Shown piece after piece: positions 1 to 8,496 of a stretch of 64,000 nucleotides of DNA. The stretch is from an uncultured Anaerolineae bacterium (GTDB lineage: Bacteria > Chloroflexota > Anaerolineae > Anaerolineales > Villigracilaceae): the NCBI GenBank assembly GCA_903875215.1, contig CAIQVH010000036.1, positions 109,176 to 173,175 on the forward strand. The letters are read 5' to 3'. The first letter of the stretch is position 1. The number at the start of each line of letters is the position of its first letter. Under the pieces are notes generated by a model. The model worked only from the letters and a program-made list of their open reading frames with translations. It did not search any database and had not been told where the DNA came from. A program made the position numbers and the translations under genes.

Positions 1-44
1 TCGTAAGTTTTTGCCCACGAGTCGAATTCGGAAGGGGAAAGGGG

Positions 45-533
45 TCAAGCATCGGGATTTTCCAGCCTGGCAATCGAGGTATCCTGCGGCAGGCAGCGCA
101 CCTTGACTTTTTCGCCTTCTTTCAAGCGCAAGTAGGTTTCCTGGGAGATGGCCTGTTTGAAGCGGAAGTCAGCATCGATGGCGTAAACGACATAGCAAAA
201 ACGATTCCCCTTTTTGTCTTTTTCCAACCGCTTTTCGAATACAGTGCCATCGACAATCTCACCTGCCCTTTCGAGCAGGATTGCCAGCCGGAGTTGGGCC
301 AGCGCCGGGATCAGGAACAGCACCCCGATAGACAGCACGAACAGCCCGGCCAGGAGCAGGCTGACACCGAGCAGGGTGCGGTCATGCCAGAGATTGGAAA
401 GTCCGCTATCGGCCAGCAGCAGGGCCAGGAAGGCGCTGACGCCAAACACAGCGGTAATCAGCGCGGCGTAGAAGGCCTTGAGCGAGAGGAAGGTTGGTGA
501 CAGTTCGGGCGGGGAATTGGTTTCTTTGTTCAT
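45..533 (-). CDS. Small membrane protein, DUF3592-like
   Basis: A protein of about 162 residues with two hydrophobic segments near the N-terminus (roughly residues 20-45 and 55-85), followed by a soluble domain of about 75 residues that ends in a run like KVKVRCLPQDTSIARLENP. That layout and the closing motif resemble DUF3592-type membrane proteins, whose function is unknown. I chose the ATG at 533; a TTG three codons upstream is also in frame, and neither has a strong Shine-Dalgarno sequence. It lies 48 nt downstream of cysS on the same strand, but a terminator hairpin separates the two, so it probably has its own weak promoter or lives on read-through. Confidence 0.6.
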   Translation of the reverse strand: MNKETNSPPELSPTFLSLKAFYAALITAVFGVSAFLALLLADSGLSNLWHDRTLLGVSLLLAGLFVLSIGVLFLIPALAQLRLAILLERAGEIVDGTVFEKRLEKDKKGNRFCYVVYAIDADFRFKQAISQETYLRLKEGEKVKVRCLPQDTSIARLENPDA

Positions 534-546
534 GCGCTTCAAAGTA

Positions 547-573
547 AAAGGGCGGCAGGAATGCCGCCCTTGA
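547..573 (-). terminator. Terminator after cysS
   Basis: Perfect 10-bp stem AAGGGCGGCA/TGCCGCCCTT with a 4-nt loop, followed on the minus strand by TTTTAC. It sits 9 nt past the cysS stop codon. Confidence 0.75.
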
Positions 574-581
574 TGAAATCG

Positions 582-1979
582 TTAGGCCCAGCGCCAGGTG
601 GCGCCGTTTTTGCTGTCTTCAACGGTGACGCCGAGGGCTTTAAGGCGGTCGCGGATCAGGTCGGACATGGCCCATTGTTTTTGCTGGCGCATTTCGGCGC
701 GGACTTCGAGCAGCAGGTCGATGAATTTATCAGCGTCGCCGGTGGAGGTTTTTTCGGCCAGTCGCAGGCCGAAGACGCCGGTTAGCTCGCGGAGGGTGTC
801 TTGGGCGGGTTGGAGCTGCGCGGCGGTGGCGCCGGCATCGCGGGCGGTGTTGATGGCGCGGACGAAGTCGAAGAGCTGGCCGAGCGCGCCAGCGGAGTTG
901 AAGTCGTCGTCCATGGCGTCGGTGAAGGCCTTTTTGACGGTTTCTATCGCAGCCGGGAGAGCGGCGGCTGCCTCGGCGGCGGATTCCGCTCCTTGGGCGG
1001 TGGCCGGCCGCAGGGCCGATTTGAGGCGCTCGAGGCCTTTTTCGGCGGCATCCAGTGTTTCGTCGTTGAAGATGAGCGGGGCGCGGTAGCTTCCATTCAA
1101 AACCAGCATGCGCATTACATCGGCCTCGCGTTTGGATATGAATTCTTTGATGCTGATGATGTTGCCGAGGCTTTTGGACATTTTCTCGCCGCCGAGCTGC
1201 AGCATGCCGTTGTGCATCCAGTAGCGGGCGAATTCCTTGCCGGTGTAGCTTTCGGTCTGGGCGATTTCGTTTTCGTGGTGCGGGAAGATCAGGTCGTTGC
1301 CGCCGCCGTGAATGTCGATCTGTTCGCCGAGTTCGACAAGGTTCATGGCGGAGCATTCGATGTGCCAGCCAGGGCGGCCCTGGCCCCAGGGGCTGGCCCA
1401 GGAGATTTCGCCGGGTTTGGCGGCTTTCCACAGGGCGAAGTCCATCGGGTGTTCTTTTTGTTCTTCGATCTCGATGCGCGCCCCGGCCTGCATATCGTCG
1501 AGCTTGCGGGCGGAGAGGCGGCCGTAATCCTCGTCGTGGGTGACACGGAAGTAGACGTCGCCGTTGGGGGCCGGGTAGGCGTAGCCGCGCTCGATCAGGC
1601 CCTCGATGAATTTGATAATGTCGGGCATGGTCTTGCTGACCTGCGGGGTGGCGGTGGCGGGCAGGATGTTGAGGTCGAGCAGGTTCTGGCGGTAGTCGGC
1701 GATGTATTTGTTCGAGAGTTCGAGCGGCGGGATGCCCAATTGGTTGGCGCGGTTGATGATTTTGTCGTCGACATCGGTGAAGTTCATGACGTGTTTGACT
1801 TTGTAGCCGCGATATTCGAGGTAGCGGCGGACAATGTCAAAGACGAGCGCGGACATGGCGTGCCCGACGTGGGCGTCGTTGTAGACGGTGACGCCGCAGA
1901 CGTACATTTTTACCAGGCCGGGTTCGAGGGTCTGGAAGTCTTCTTTTTTGCGGGTGAGGGTGTTGTAAAGGCGGATCAT
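582..1979 (-). CDS. cysS: Cysteinyl-tRNA synthetase
   Basis: Class I aminoacyl-tRNA synthetase that charges tRNA-Cys with cysteine in the cytoplasm. At 465 residues it has the normal length. The zinc-binding Cys28 precedes the HIGH-type motif HVGH at residues 37-40, GWHIECS and the HGGGNDL/FPHHENE block follow near 204-238, and KMSKS is at 266-270. The C-terminal DALR-like helical domain ends in [15 protein letters not shown], typical of bacterial CysRS. The ATG is preceded by AGGAG with good spacing, and a TATAAT -10 lies at 2000-2005 on the minus strand. Identification is secure. Confidence 0.97.
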   Translation of the reverse strand: MIRLYNTLTRKKEDFQTLEPGLVKMYVCGVTVYNDAHVGHAMSALVFDIVRRYLEYRGYKVKHVMNFTDVDDKIINRANQLGIPPLELSNKYIADYRQNLLDLNILPATATPQVSKTMPDIIKFIEGLIERGYAYPAPNGDVYFRVTHDEDYGRLSARKLDDMQAGARIEIEEQKEHPMDFALWKAAKPGEISWASPWGQGRPGWHIECSAMNLVELGEQIDIHGGGNDLIFPHHENEIAQTESYTGKEFARYWMHNGMLQLGGEKMSKSLGNIISIKEFISKREADVMRMLVLNGSYRAPLIFNDETLDAAEKGLERLKSALRPATAQGAESAAEAAAALPAAIETVKKAFTDAMDDDFNSAGALGQLFDFVRAINTARDAGATAAQLQPAQDTLRELTGVFGLRLAEKTSTGDADKFIDLLLEVRAEMRQQKQWAMSDLIRDRLKALGVTVEDSKNGATWRWA

Positions 1980-2099
1980 GGCTTTCTCCTGGTGGGCAGA
2001 TTATATCGTAAGAACAGTTTTGGCGTTATTCCGGCTTGCCGGAGGGATGGCCTGCAGCAATTTATCGACAAGAAATCTGGGATTGCTGCTGGAGGAAGA

Positions 2100-2234
2100 A
2101 TGCCAGCCACTCAACCGCCATCGCTGGTTGCTATTGCGGTGACCCTGGCTCTGCTGACTGCTGTCGGCCTGCTGGAATCCTTGCTGGTCACTATGCTGGG
2201 GATGTGGCCATCGGTGCGTAATTCCGTTACCTGA
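2100..2234 (+). CDS. Possible 44-residue hydrophobic peptide or remnant
   Basis: A short ORF with a good Shine-Dalgarno (GGAGG, 6-8 nt before the ATG) and a single strongly hydrophobic segment containing LALLTAVGLLESLLV, closed 18 nt before a strong terminator. The segment around GLLESLL faintly recalls one membrane helix of SulP anion transporters, so it could be a decayed transporter fragment instead of an intact small membrane protein. The same frame stays open for a long way upstream, but that stretch is antisense to cysS and not coding. No function can be assigned. Confidence 0.35.
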   Translation: MPATQPPSLVAIAVTLALLTAVGLLESLLVTMLGMWPSVRNSVT

Positions 2235-2251
2235 ACCTGCCCGTTAAATCG

Positions 2252-2294
2252 AAAAGACGCGAAATGGGAGAATCGCGTCTTTTGATTTTTTTTT
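2252..2294 (+). terminator. Rho-independent terminator
   Basis: 11-bp perfect stem AAAAGACGCGA/TCGCGTCTTTT (2252-2262 and 2273-2283) followed by a T-rich tract. On the plus strand the only candidate gene upstream is the small ORF at 2100-2234. Confidence 0.8.
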
Positions 2295-2383
2295 GGCCAG
2301 AGTGATGCTGAATTCCTGGGATCTAGAGCTAACTTGTGAGCAAACCCTTTTGGACAGGGAAAACAATGAACTCCAATCTCAAG

Positions 2384-3457
2384 TTAGTTATCGGGTTTGG
2401 CAAAGATCATGCGCCCGGCGGCGGTTTGCAAGACCTTGGTGACTGAGACGTTTTTGGTCTGGCCGATATAGCGGTTGCCGTTTTCGATGACGACCATGGT
2501 GCCATCATCCATATAGCCGACGCCCTGGCTCAATTCCTTGCCTTCCTGGATAATGGCAATGGCAAGCGCTTCACCGGGCAGGACGACCGATTTGACGGCA
2601 TTCGCCAGCTCGTTGATGTTCAGGATGGTGACACCCTGCAATTCGGCGACGCGGTTCAGGTTGTAGTCATTGGTCAGAATGGGGCATTTCAGCTGGCGGG
2701 CCAGGATGATCAGTTTGTCATCCACTTCGCGGACGCCTTCCACGTCAATATCGCTAATGCGCACAGAGACGGCGGACACTTTTTGCAAATCGGCCAACAC
2801 TTCCATACCTCGCCGGCCACGCTGGCGGCGCAGCGAATCAGCCGAGTCGGCGATGTATTGCAGTTCGTTAAGTACGAAGCGCGGAATCAGCAGGGTGCCG
2901 GGCAGGAAACCCGCCTTGGCGATATCGGCCACACGCCCGTCAATGATGACACTCGTATCAAGCAGGATGGTGCGCGAGCCCTGGCCCCAGTTAGCATGGC
3001 CGCCGGCTGTGGAAGAGGCACTCTCGCTGCCTCGATTGAAAATGGTTGAAATCACGGTCAGCATGTCGGCCTGGCGCATGACGAACAGGGCTACGCCGAA
3101 ATAACCGAACAACACCACGGCAATAAAAGGCAAAATCCCGCCCACTGGTGCCGGCAGTTGCGAGAGCGGAAAGGTCAGCAGGGCGGCCACCAGCAACCCG
3201 GCCACCAGGCCCGAAATCCCAGCCAGCAGGTTTTCGGCAGAAACGCGCACAAGCATTTTACGTAGGGCGCGCATCGGTGTGATTGTAAAATACGGGGTGG
3301 CCACCAGGCCAAACAAGGCTCCGACCATGCCCATGCCAAGAGTGTAGGTGACAATCTGATCGAGCGCGTTGGCCTGTGCAAACCAAAACCCCCAGTAACT
3401 TCCCACTCCAGCGAATAACAGCATGCCCAGAATACGGATAATAAAACTAGAACTCAT
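2384..3457 (-). CDS. PIN and TRAM domain membrane protein (YacL-like)
   Basis: 357 residues. Residues 1-135 form about four membrane helices, residues about 163-280 form a PIN domain starting with LLDTSVIIDGR (first acidic residue of the nuclease site) and containing DDKLI and TNDYNLN, and the C-terminal 65 residues are a TRAM domain (GEELSQGVGY-like, here KELSQGVGYMDDGTMVVIE). This order is that of the YacL family, a membrane-tethered presumed RNase with an RNA-binding domain; its substrate is not established. The ATG has GAAGGAG upstream and a consensus promoter at 3506-3534. It is divergent from moaA. Confidence 0.9.
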   Translation of the reverse strand: MSSSFIIRILGMLLFAGVGSYWGFWFAQANALDQIVTYTLGMGMVGALFGLVATPYFTITPMRALRKMLVRVSAENLLAGISGLVAGLLVAALLTFPLSQLPAPVGGILPFIAVVLFGYFGVALFVMRQADMLTVISTIFNRGSESASSTAGGHANWGQGSRTILLDTSVIIDGRVADIAKAGFLPGTLLIPRFVLNELQYIADSADSLRRQRGRRGMEVLADLQKVSAVSVRISDIDVEGVREVDDKLIILARQLKCPILTNDYNLNRVAELQGVTILNINELANAVKSVVLPGEALAIAIIQEGKELSQGVGYMDDGTMVVIENGNRYIGQTKNVSVTKVLQTAAGRMIFAKPDN

Positions 3458-3505
3458 CGATAACTCCTTCGCAAAAAAGAAATAAAGGTAGAAAAAAGTG
3501 TATCC

Positions 3506-3534
3506 ATCATAGCATGTCGTGTCAAAGGCGTCAA
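3506..3534 (-). promoter_or_regulatory. Sigma-70-type promoter of the PIN/TRAM gene
   Basis: On the minus strand TTGACG, a 17-nt spacer, then TATGAT, about 50 nt upstream of the start codon. Confidence 0.7.
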
Positions 3535-3650
3535 TTACAGGCCCCTGTTTTCATTGATTATTCCTATGCCCCGACTTTGTCCCTGCCCTGAAAAAATAAT
3601 CACAGGCTGTATAATGGGGACACTTAACGATACCCCACCTTGAGGTGAAT

Positions 3651-4625
3651 ATGGCTGTAGATCGCTTTGGACGCAACATTCATTATTTGCGCATTTCTCT
3701 GACTGACCACTGCAACCTGCGCTGTATTTATTGCATGCCCGAAGACCAGACCTTTCGTCCCAGCGCGGATCTGCTCCAGGACGACGAAATCCTGCGCCTG
3801 ACACGCCTGTTCGCCTCGCTTGGCTTTGACAAAATCCGCCTGACCGGCGGCGAACCCACCGTGCGCGCCAATGTCGTCAAGATTGTGCGCGGAATTGCCT
3901 CGACGCCTGGCATCCGCTCGCTTTCGATGACCACCAATGGAATCCTACTCTCACAACTTGCCCAACCTTTGAAAGAGGCTGGCCTCCAGCGCGTCAATAT
4001 CTCGATTGATACCCTCGACCCGGAGAAGTTCCGCCGCTTGACGCGTTGGGGCAAGCTCCAACAGGTTTGGGATGGTATCCTGGCGGCCGAGCGGGTCGGG
4101 CTGGCCCCGATAAAGTTGAACGCCGTCATCGTCAAAGGGTATAACGAAGACGATGTGATTGACCTGGCCGCCCTGACGATCGAACGTCCCTGGCAGATGC
4201 GCTACATCGAGATGATGCCTTTTGCCGGGGTGACGGATATTCAGACCAAGCAAGTTGTGACCGCTGCCGATATTCAAAAACGCATCGAATCAGAGTTCGG
4301 CCCGCTCGAAGTCAGCGGGAAATATGACGGGGAGGCGCGCATCTTCCGCATCCGCGGCGCCAAAGGCGAACTAGGGTTCATCTCCTCGGTTTCGGTGCCA
4401 TTTTGTTCCGCCTGCACCCGCGCGCGTCTGACCGCCGATGGCGTGCTGCGCATGTGCCTGCTGCGCGAAAAGGAAATCGACCTGCTGACCCCAATGCGCG
4501 ACGGCGCCAGCGACGAAGAGTTGCGCCGTCTTGTGCTCGATGGCGTTTGGAACAAACCCTGGGGACACGGCCTGGAGGAAGGCCTCATTCCACTCAACCG
4601 CGCGATGAACCAGATCGGGGGCTGA
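3651..4625 (+). CDS. moaA: GTP 3',8-cyclase MoaA
   Basis: Radical SAM enzyme for the first step of molybdenum cofactor synthesis, turning GTP into 3',8-cyclo-7,8-dihydro-GTP. The N-terminal SAM cluster motif is C21-x3-C25-x2-C28 (DHCNLRCIYC). LTGGEPTVR follows, the C-terminal second cluster uses FCSACTRARLTADGVLRMC, and the chain ends in the GG dipeptide that is needed in the family. 324 residues, normal length. I took ATG 3651 behind a GAGGTG ribosome site; GTG 3645 is in frame but overlaps that site. A TATAAT lies at 3611-3616. It is the first gene of a tight operon with the HAD and malic enzyme genes; the only other Moco gene in view is mobA at 63 kb. Confidence 0.95.
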   Translation: MAVDRFGRNIHYLRISLTDHCNLRCIYCMPEDQTFRPSADLLQDDEILRLTRLFASLGFDKIRLTGGEPTVRANVVKIVRGIASTPGIRSLSMTTNGILLSQLAQPLKEAGLQRVNISIDTLDPEKFRRLTRWGKLQQVWDGILAAERVGLAPIKLNAVIVKGYNEDDVIDLAALTIERPWQMRYIEMMPFAGVTDIQTKQVVTAADIQKRIESEFGPLEVSGKYDGEARIFRIRGAKGELGFISSVSVPFCSACTRARLTADGVLRMCLLREKEIDLLTPMRDGASDEELRRLVLDGVWNKPWGHGLEEGLIPLNRAMNQIGG

Positions 4626-4627
4626 AT

Positions 4628-5356
4628 ATGGCGCCCATCCCCGCAATCAAGGCCATTTTCTATGACCTGGATGGTACTCTGCGCCTCAGCCAACCCTCGG
4701 GCCTGAGCGCCTTCGCTGCCCAAACCTCCAGCCTCGGACAGAAGATCAGCCCGGATGACCTATCGCGCGCTTCCCGCTGGGAACATTACTACTTTGCCGA
4801 ATCGCCGGAGTTGATCAGCGACCGTGCCGAATACAGCGACGGCAGCCGCGACTTTTGGGCCCAATACAGCCTGCGCCAGCTACAGGTGCTGGGCGTTGCC
4901 CCGAAAGAGGCGCACGAATGGGCCCCAAAAATCAGCGCGTACATGGACAAGCATTATCAGCCCGAAGACATCATCCTGGATGAAGTCTACACCACCCTGC
5001 GTGAGTTGCGCACCCGAGGCTATGCCCTGGGTATCCTGTCAAACCGCTTCGAGCCCTATACAGACTATCTGGCAGAAAAGGGTCTGACCGCGAGTTTCGA
5101 CCTGGTGGTGCACGCCGGCGAGGCCGGCATCCGCAAACCCAATCCGCAAGTTTTTGACTACCTGCTCGCCAGGGCTGGCTTTTCTGCCGCCGAATCACTC
5201 TATGTTGGCGACAATTACTACGCCGATGTGGTTGGCGCGCGTGCAGCCGGGCTGTATCCCGTGTTATATGACCGCGAACAGGCCTTTCCCAATCCCGATT
5301 GTTCGGTCATCAGCGCGCACCCCCAACTGCTGGACCTGCTCGAAGGGAGAAAATAA
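4628..5356 (+). CDS. HAD-superfamily phosphatase
   Basis: 242-residue haloacid dehalogenase hydrolase. Motif I is FYDLDGTL with nucleophile D13 and D15, motif II is GILSNR, motif III the Lys in GIRKPNPQVF, and motif IV GDNYYADVVGA. The helical cap lies between motifs I and II, as in phosphoglycolate or nucleotide phosphatases; the substrate cannot be told from sequence. The ATG is 2 nt past the moaA stop codon, and the stop codon abuts the malic enzyme ATG, so the three genes are probably one transcript. The frame is open far upstream inside moaA, but that part is a shadow. Confidence 0.88.
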   Translation: MAPIPAIKAIFYDLDGTLRLSQPSGLSAFAAQTSSLGQKISPDDLSRASRWEHYYFAESPELISDRAEYSDGSRDFWAQYSLRQLQVLGVAPKEAHEWAPKISAYMDKHYQPEDIILDEVYTTLRELRTRGYALGILSNRFEPYTDYLAEKGLTASFDLVVHAGEAGIRKPNPQVFDYLLARAGFSAAESLYVGDNYYADVVGARAAGLYPVLYDREQAFPNPDCSVISAHPQLLDLLEGRK

Positions 5357-6706
5357 ATGGCCTGGGAACGTAGAATCAGCCGCACGATCCGCGTCCGAAA
5401 CGAGCAGACCGTTGGGCAGCTGGCCCGCCTGTTTACCGCCATTTCCGAAGCGGGCGGCGGCGTCGGAGATATTCACATGCTGACGGAAACTTCACGCCAT
5501 GTCGTGCGCGATATCACCGTCTATGCCGACGACCTGATCCAGATGGAAGCCGTCCTCGAGGCGGTGCGCGCCATCCCCGGCAGCAAGGTGATCGACGTGC
5601 GCGATGAAGTGCTGGAACTACATCTGAAAGGCAAAATCGCCATCCGCTCGCGCTACCCGATCGATTCACTGGCCACCCTGCGGCGCGTCTACACCCCCGG
5701 CGTGGCCGAAGTCTGCCTGAAAATTGCCAAAGATCCGGCGCTGGCACGGCTGTATACCAGCACCAGTCACATGGTCGCCATCGTCACCGATGGCACCGCC
5801 GTACTTGGCCTGGGCGACATTGGCCCACTGGCGGGCATGCCCGTCATGGAAGGCAAGGCCATGCTGATGGAAACGCTGGTCGGTCTTTCGGGTGTGCCGA
5901 TCTTGCTGGACACCCGCGACCCGGATGAAATCGTCGCCACCATAGCCGCCATCGCCCCGACCTTTGCCGCCATCCAGCTGGAAGATATCTCCGCGCCACG
6001 CTGCTTCGAGATCGAGGAAAAACTACAGCGCCGGCTCGACATCCCAGTCCTGCACGACGACCAGCACGGAACTGCCGTGGTCACCACCGCCGCGCTGCTG
6101 GTTGCCTCCCGCCAGACGGGCGTGTATCTCTCCTCGGCCAAAATCGGGCAGATTGGGCTGGGCGCAGCCGGGTTTGCCACAGCCCGCATGTTAATGCGGC
6201 TGACCGGCAACCCGGTCTGGGGCGCGGATTTGAACCCGGAAGCACTAAAACGGCTGACCAGGGCCGGGGGGCGGGCCTCCAGCCTGGGCGAGATCATGGC
6301 CAACTGCGATATTGTCATCTCGACCACCGGCGTCGCCGGGCTGATCAAAGCGGAGATGGTGCGCAAAGGCCAGATCATCCTGGCGCTCTCGAACCCGAAT
6401 GCCGAAATCGACCCGGACGTGGCGCTGGCGCAGGGCGCGCTCTTCGCCGCGGACGGTAAATCGGTCAACAACGTCCTCGGTTTCCCCGGCATTTTCCGCG
6501 GCGCGGTGGATGCCAACGCGTCGCGCATTACGAATGAAATGCTCCTGGCGGCCTCGCAGACAATTGCCGACCTGACCCCGCCCGGCGAATTGGTCCCCAA
6601 TCCGCTCGACAAGAAAGTCCATCACGCCGTGGCGCGTGCCGTCGCCCAAAAAGCCATTGAGCAGGGGATTGCCAGGGCGGAGTATGTTCCTTATGTGGAA
6701 GAATAA
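5357..6706 (+). CDS. NAD(P)-dependent malic enzyme with N-terminal ACT domain
   Basis: 449 residues. Residues about 14-85 form an ACT-type regulatory domain (VRNEQTVGQLARLFTAISEAGG). The malic enzyme catalytic part follows, with YTPGVAEVCLKIAKDP, TDGTAVLGLGDIGPLAGMPVMEGK, the metal-binding QLEDISAPRCFEIE and HDDQHGTAV, and the nucleotide fold GLGAAGFATARM. It converts malate to pyruvate and CO2. The ACT domain suggests allosteric control by a small ligand, possibly an amino acid. The start codon directly follows the stop of the HAD gene with GGGAG upstream. A strong bidirectional terminator follows. Confidence 0.93.
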   Translation: MAWERRISRTIRVRNEQTVGQLARLFTAISEAGGGVGDIHMLTETSRHVVRDITVYADDLIQMEAVLEAVRAIPGSKVIDVRDEVLELHLKGKIAIRSRYPIDSLATLRRVYTPGVAEVCLKIAKDPALARLYTSTSHMVAIVTDGTAVLGLGDIGPLAGMPVMEGKAMLMETLVGLSGVPILLDTRDPDEIVATIAAIAPTFAAIQLEDISAPRCFEIEEKLQRRLDIPVLHDDQHGTAVVTTAALLVASRQTGVYLSSAKIGQIGLGAAGFATARMLMRLTGNPVWGADLNPEALKRLTRAGGRASSLGEIMANCDIVISTTGVAGLIKAEMVRKGQIILALSNPNAEIDPDVALAQGALFAADGKSVNNVLGFPGIFRGAVDANASRITNEMLLAASQTIADLTPPGELVPNPLDKKVHHAVARAVAQKAIEQGIARAEYVPYVEE

Positions 6707-6730
6707 CAGGTTGCGTCAGAGCACTGACTT

Positions 6731-6777
6731 AAAAAGCGGCGGCCACACTCCCTCGGGCATGTGGCCGCCGCTTTTTT
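6731..6777. terminator. Bidirectional terminator
   Basis: 17-bp GC-rich stem (6731-6747 with 6760-6776, core GCGGCGGCCACA) flanked by A5 on the left and T6 on the right. It serves the malic enzyme gene on the plus strand and the aminotransferase gene on the minus strand. Confidence 0.9.
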
Positions 6778-6792
6778 GTTTATCGGTCGCCC

Positions 6793-8040
6793 TTACTCGT
6801 ACAAATATTTCTGCCTGGCCCCCTTGGCCACTTCTTCACGCAACAGCAGGCCCAGACGGGTGATGCCTTCGCGGATGGCGTCGGGGCTGCAATAGGAGAA
6901 GTTCAGGCGCATGGTGTTTTTCCCGCCACCGTTGGGGTGGAAAGCCGCGCCGGGAACAAAGGCCACTTTTTTATCAATGGCGGTTTTAAACAATTCGGTG
7001 GCATCCATCCAATCGGGCAAAATGCCCCACAGGAACATACCGCCCTGCGGCCGGGTCCAGCGCACTTCGGAGGGAAAGATCTCATCCATGGTTTCGAGCA
7101 TCGCGTCGCGGCGTTCTTTGTAAGTGGCACGGATGACCTTGACATGCTCATCCAAAAAGCCACCCTTGCCGACCTCGTACGCAACAATCTGGTTGAAAGT
7201 GGCGGTATGCAGATCGGCGGCCTGCTTGGTCATCACGATTTTGCGCGTCACCTGCTCGGGGGCGATCACCCAGGCCAGGCGCAGACCGGGCGAAAGCAGC
7301 TTGGAGAAGGTGCTCAGGTAGATCACGTTGCCGGTGTAGGTGCCGTTATCCTGGCGATACTGGCTGTCGAGCAGCGCTACTGAGGGCAGGTGCTCCCCCT
7401 CGAAGCGCAACTGACCATACGGGTCGTCTTCGATGATCGGTACTCCGTAACGGTCGGCCAGTTCCACCAGTTTGAGGCGCCGTTCCAGGGTCAGCGTGGA
7501 ACCGCTTGGGTTCTGGAAATTGGGCAGGATGTAGATGAATTTGGGGCCGATGCGCAGCGCCTTTTCCAGCTCATCCACGATCATCCCATTTTCGTCGGAA
7601 GGCACGGAGATATACTGCGCTCCATAGGCGTTCCAGGCTTGCAGCGCGCCCAAGTAGGTCGGCGATTCGACCACGATGTAATCTCCGCGGTTCAAGAACA
7701 GGCGGCCCATAAAATCGAGTGCCTGCTGAGAGCCGGAAGTGATGCAGATATTCCCGGCCTCGACCTGGATGCCGTACCGCCGGGTGTGGCGGGCGATCAT
7801 TTCTCGCAAAGGGGTGTAGCCTTCGGTGGTGCCGTATTGCAGTGCCTGCGCGCCCAGGGTGTCTAGGACGATGTTGCAGGCTTCTTTAAATTCTTTGACC
7901 GGAAAGACCTCGGGCGCGGGCAGGCCGCCGCCAAACGAGATGATGTCGGGCTGCTCGGTCAACTTCAGCAGCTCGCGGATCACCGAACTTCCCATCTTTT
8001 GCATGCGGTGGGCGTATCGGTATTCCCAGGGTGTTTGCAT
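6793..8040 (-). CDS. PLP-dependent class I aminotransferase, LysN/2-aminoadipate type
   Basis: 415 residues, fold type I. It opens with the family-typical ISFGGGLPAPEVFPV, has GSQQALDF, NFQNPSGSTLTLERR, EDDPYGQLRFEG and the PLP lysine in TFSKLLSPGLRLAW, and ends with the arginine motif NTMRLNFSYCS. Relatives include Thermus LysN, which acts on 2-aminoadipate and also on leucine and aromatic amino acids, so the substrate is uncertain. The ATG follows AAGGAG. Upstream lie a promoter, a leader ORF rich in Leu codons and a terminator (8094-8194), which suggests attenuation by leucine supply and hence a role in leucine or related amino acid metabolism. That last step is inference. Confidence 0.9.
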   Translation of the reverse strand: MQTPWEYRYAHRMQKMGSSVIRELLKLTEQPDIISFGGGLPAPEVFPVKEFKEACNIVLDTLGAQALQYGTTEGYTPLREMIARHTRRYGIQVEAGNICITSGSQQALDFMGRLFLNRGDYIVVESPTYLGALQAWNAYGAQYISVPSDENGMIVDELEKALRIGPKFIYILPNFQNPSGSTLTLERRLKLVELADRYGVPIIEDDPYGQLRFEGEHLPSVALLDSQYRQDNGTYTGNVIYLSTFSKLLSPGLRLAWVIAPEQVTRKIVMTKQAADLHTATFNQIVAYEVGKGGFLDEHVKVIRATYKERRDAMLETMDEIFPSEVRWTRPQGGMFLWGILPDWMDATELFKTAIDKKVAFVPGAAFHPNGGGKNTMRLNFSYCSPDAIREGITRLGLLLREEVAKGARQKYLYE

Positions 8041-8093
8041 TCTTACTCCTTAAGTAGGGATTTGTAATTTCGACAATGGCAATGGTCAAAGAT

Positions 8094-8130
8094 AAAAAAA
8101 GCCTGGCAGGTATGGTTGACCTGTCAGGCT
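8094..8130 (-). terminator. Attenuator terminator in the aminotransferase leader
   Basis: Minus-strand stem AGCCTGACAGGT/ACCTGCCAGGCT (12 bp, one G-U) with a 7-nt loop and a run of seven T, ending 53 nt before the start codon. The 5' arm can instead pair within TCAGG-CCAG-CCTGA, giving a possible antiterminator. Confidence 0.7.
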
Positions 8131-8189
8131 GGCCTGATTTCTGGCATAAGGATGCCCAATAAAAGGGTTCTTACAGTAAACAGCAGCAT
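8124..8189 (-). CDS. Putative leucine-rich leader peptide, 21 codons
   Basis: The ATG lies 9 nt downstream of a TAAGAT -10 hexamer, so the transcript would begin at or just before it. The 21-residue peptide begins MLLF and contains TLLLGIL, giving six Leu codons and one Ile codon across the peptide before the end PEIRPA. The stop codon falls inside the 5' arm of the terminator at 8094-8130. This arrangement matches classical amino acid attenuators such as those of leu and ilv operons. No ribosome binding site is visible, so translation would be leaderless. Conservation in relatives would be the deciding test. Confidence 0.5.
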   Translation of the reverse strand: MLLFTVRTLLLGILMPEIRPA

Positions 8190-8198
8190 CGCATTTTT

Positions 8199-8227
8199 AT
8201 CTTAATCCCATTTGCAGATTTCCGCAA
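8199..8227 (-). promoter_or_regulatory. Promoter of the aminotransferase leader
   Basis: TTGCGG, 17-nt spacer, TAAGAT on the minus strand. From here to the hairpin at 8438 I see no gene or other signal apart from a weak minus-strand hairpin with TTTT near 8400-8424. Confidence 0.5.
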
Positions 8228-8437
8228 CCGACAAAAAACCCACAAACCCATGACACTTGTCAGCTTTTTGACTGACCAGGGTCGAAATCATTTACCTCCG
8301 CTGATCGCTTTATGATTGGGTGCGCGTAAAACTATCGGAGATGGATCCAAAGATACCGAAAAGCAAGTTTTCGCCGGGCCGCATCACCATGCTCCTGGGA
8401 AAAGAGAACCTGGGGGTTTGCTCTCGCCGGGCGCCAG

Positions 8438-8481
8438 AAGAAACGCCGCCGTCCCGAGCTTCAGGGGCGGCGACGTTTCTT
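8438..8481 (-). terminator. Terminator-like hairpin after trpB2
   Basis: 18-nt arms AAGAAACGCCGCCGTCCC and GGGGCGGCGACGTTTCTT with an 8-nt loop, 16 nt past the trpB2 stop codon. The U tract on the minus strand is short. Confidence 0.6.
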
Positions 8482-8496
8482 TTAAGGGTGGTCAGC

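Noticed and set aside
801..2234. 477-codon open frame on the plus strand
   Set aside because: It lies antisense to cysS, whose motifs are complete, and is rich in Gly/Val/Ala as expected from the reverse of a high-GC gene. Only its last 44 codons, beyond cysS, are considered.
3645..3650. GTG start two codons upstream for moaA
   Set aside because: It overlaps the GAGGTG ribosome site that serves ATG 3651.
8171..8194. Alternative leader ORF MRCCCLL with three Cys codons, like polycysteine attenuators
   Set aside because: Its ATG is only 4 nt after the -10 box and would probably lie upstream of the transcription start. The overlapping Leu-rich frame starts at a workable distance and ends inside the terminator.
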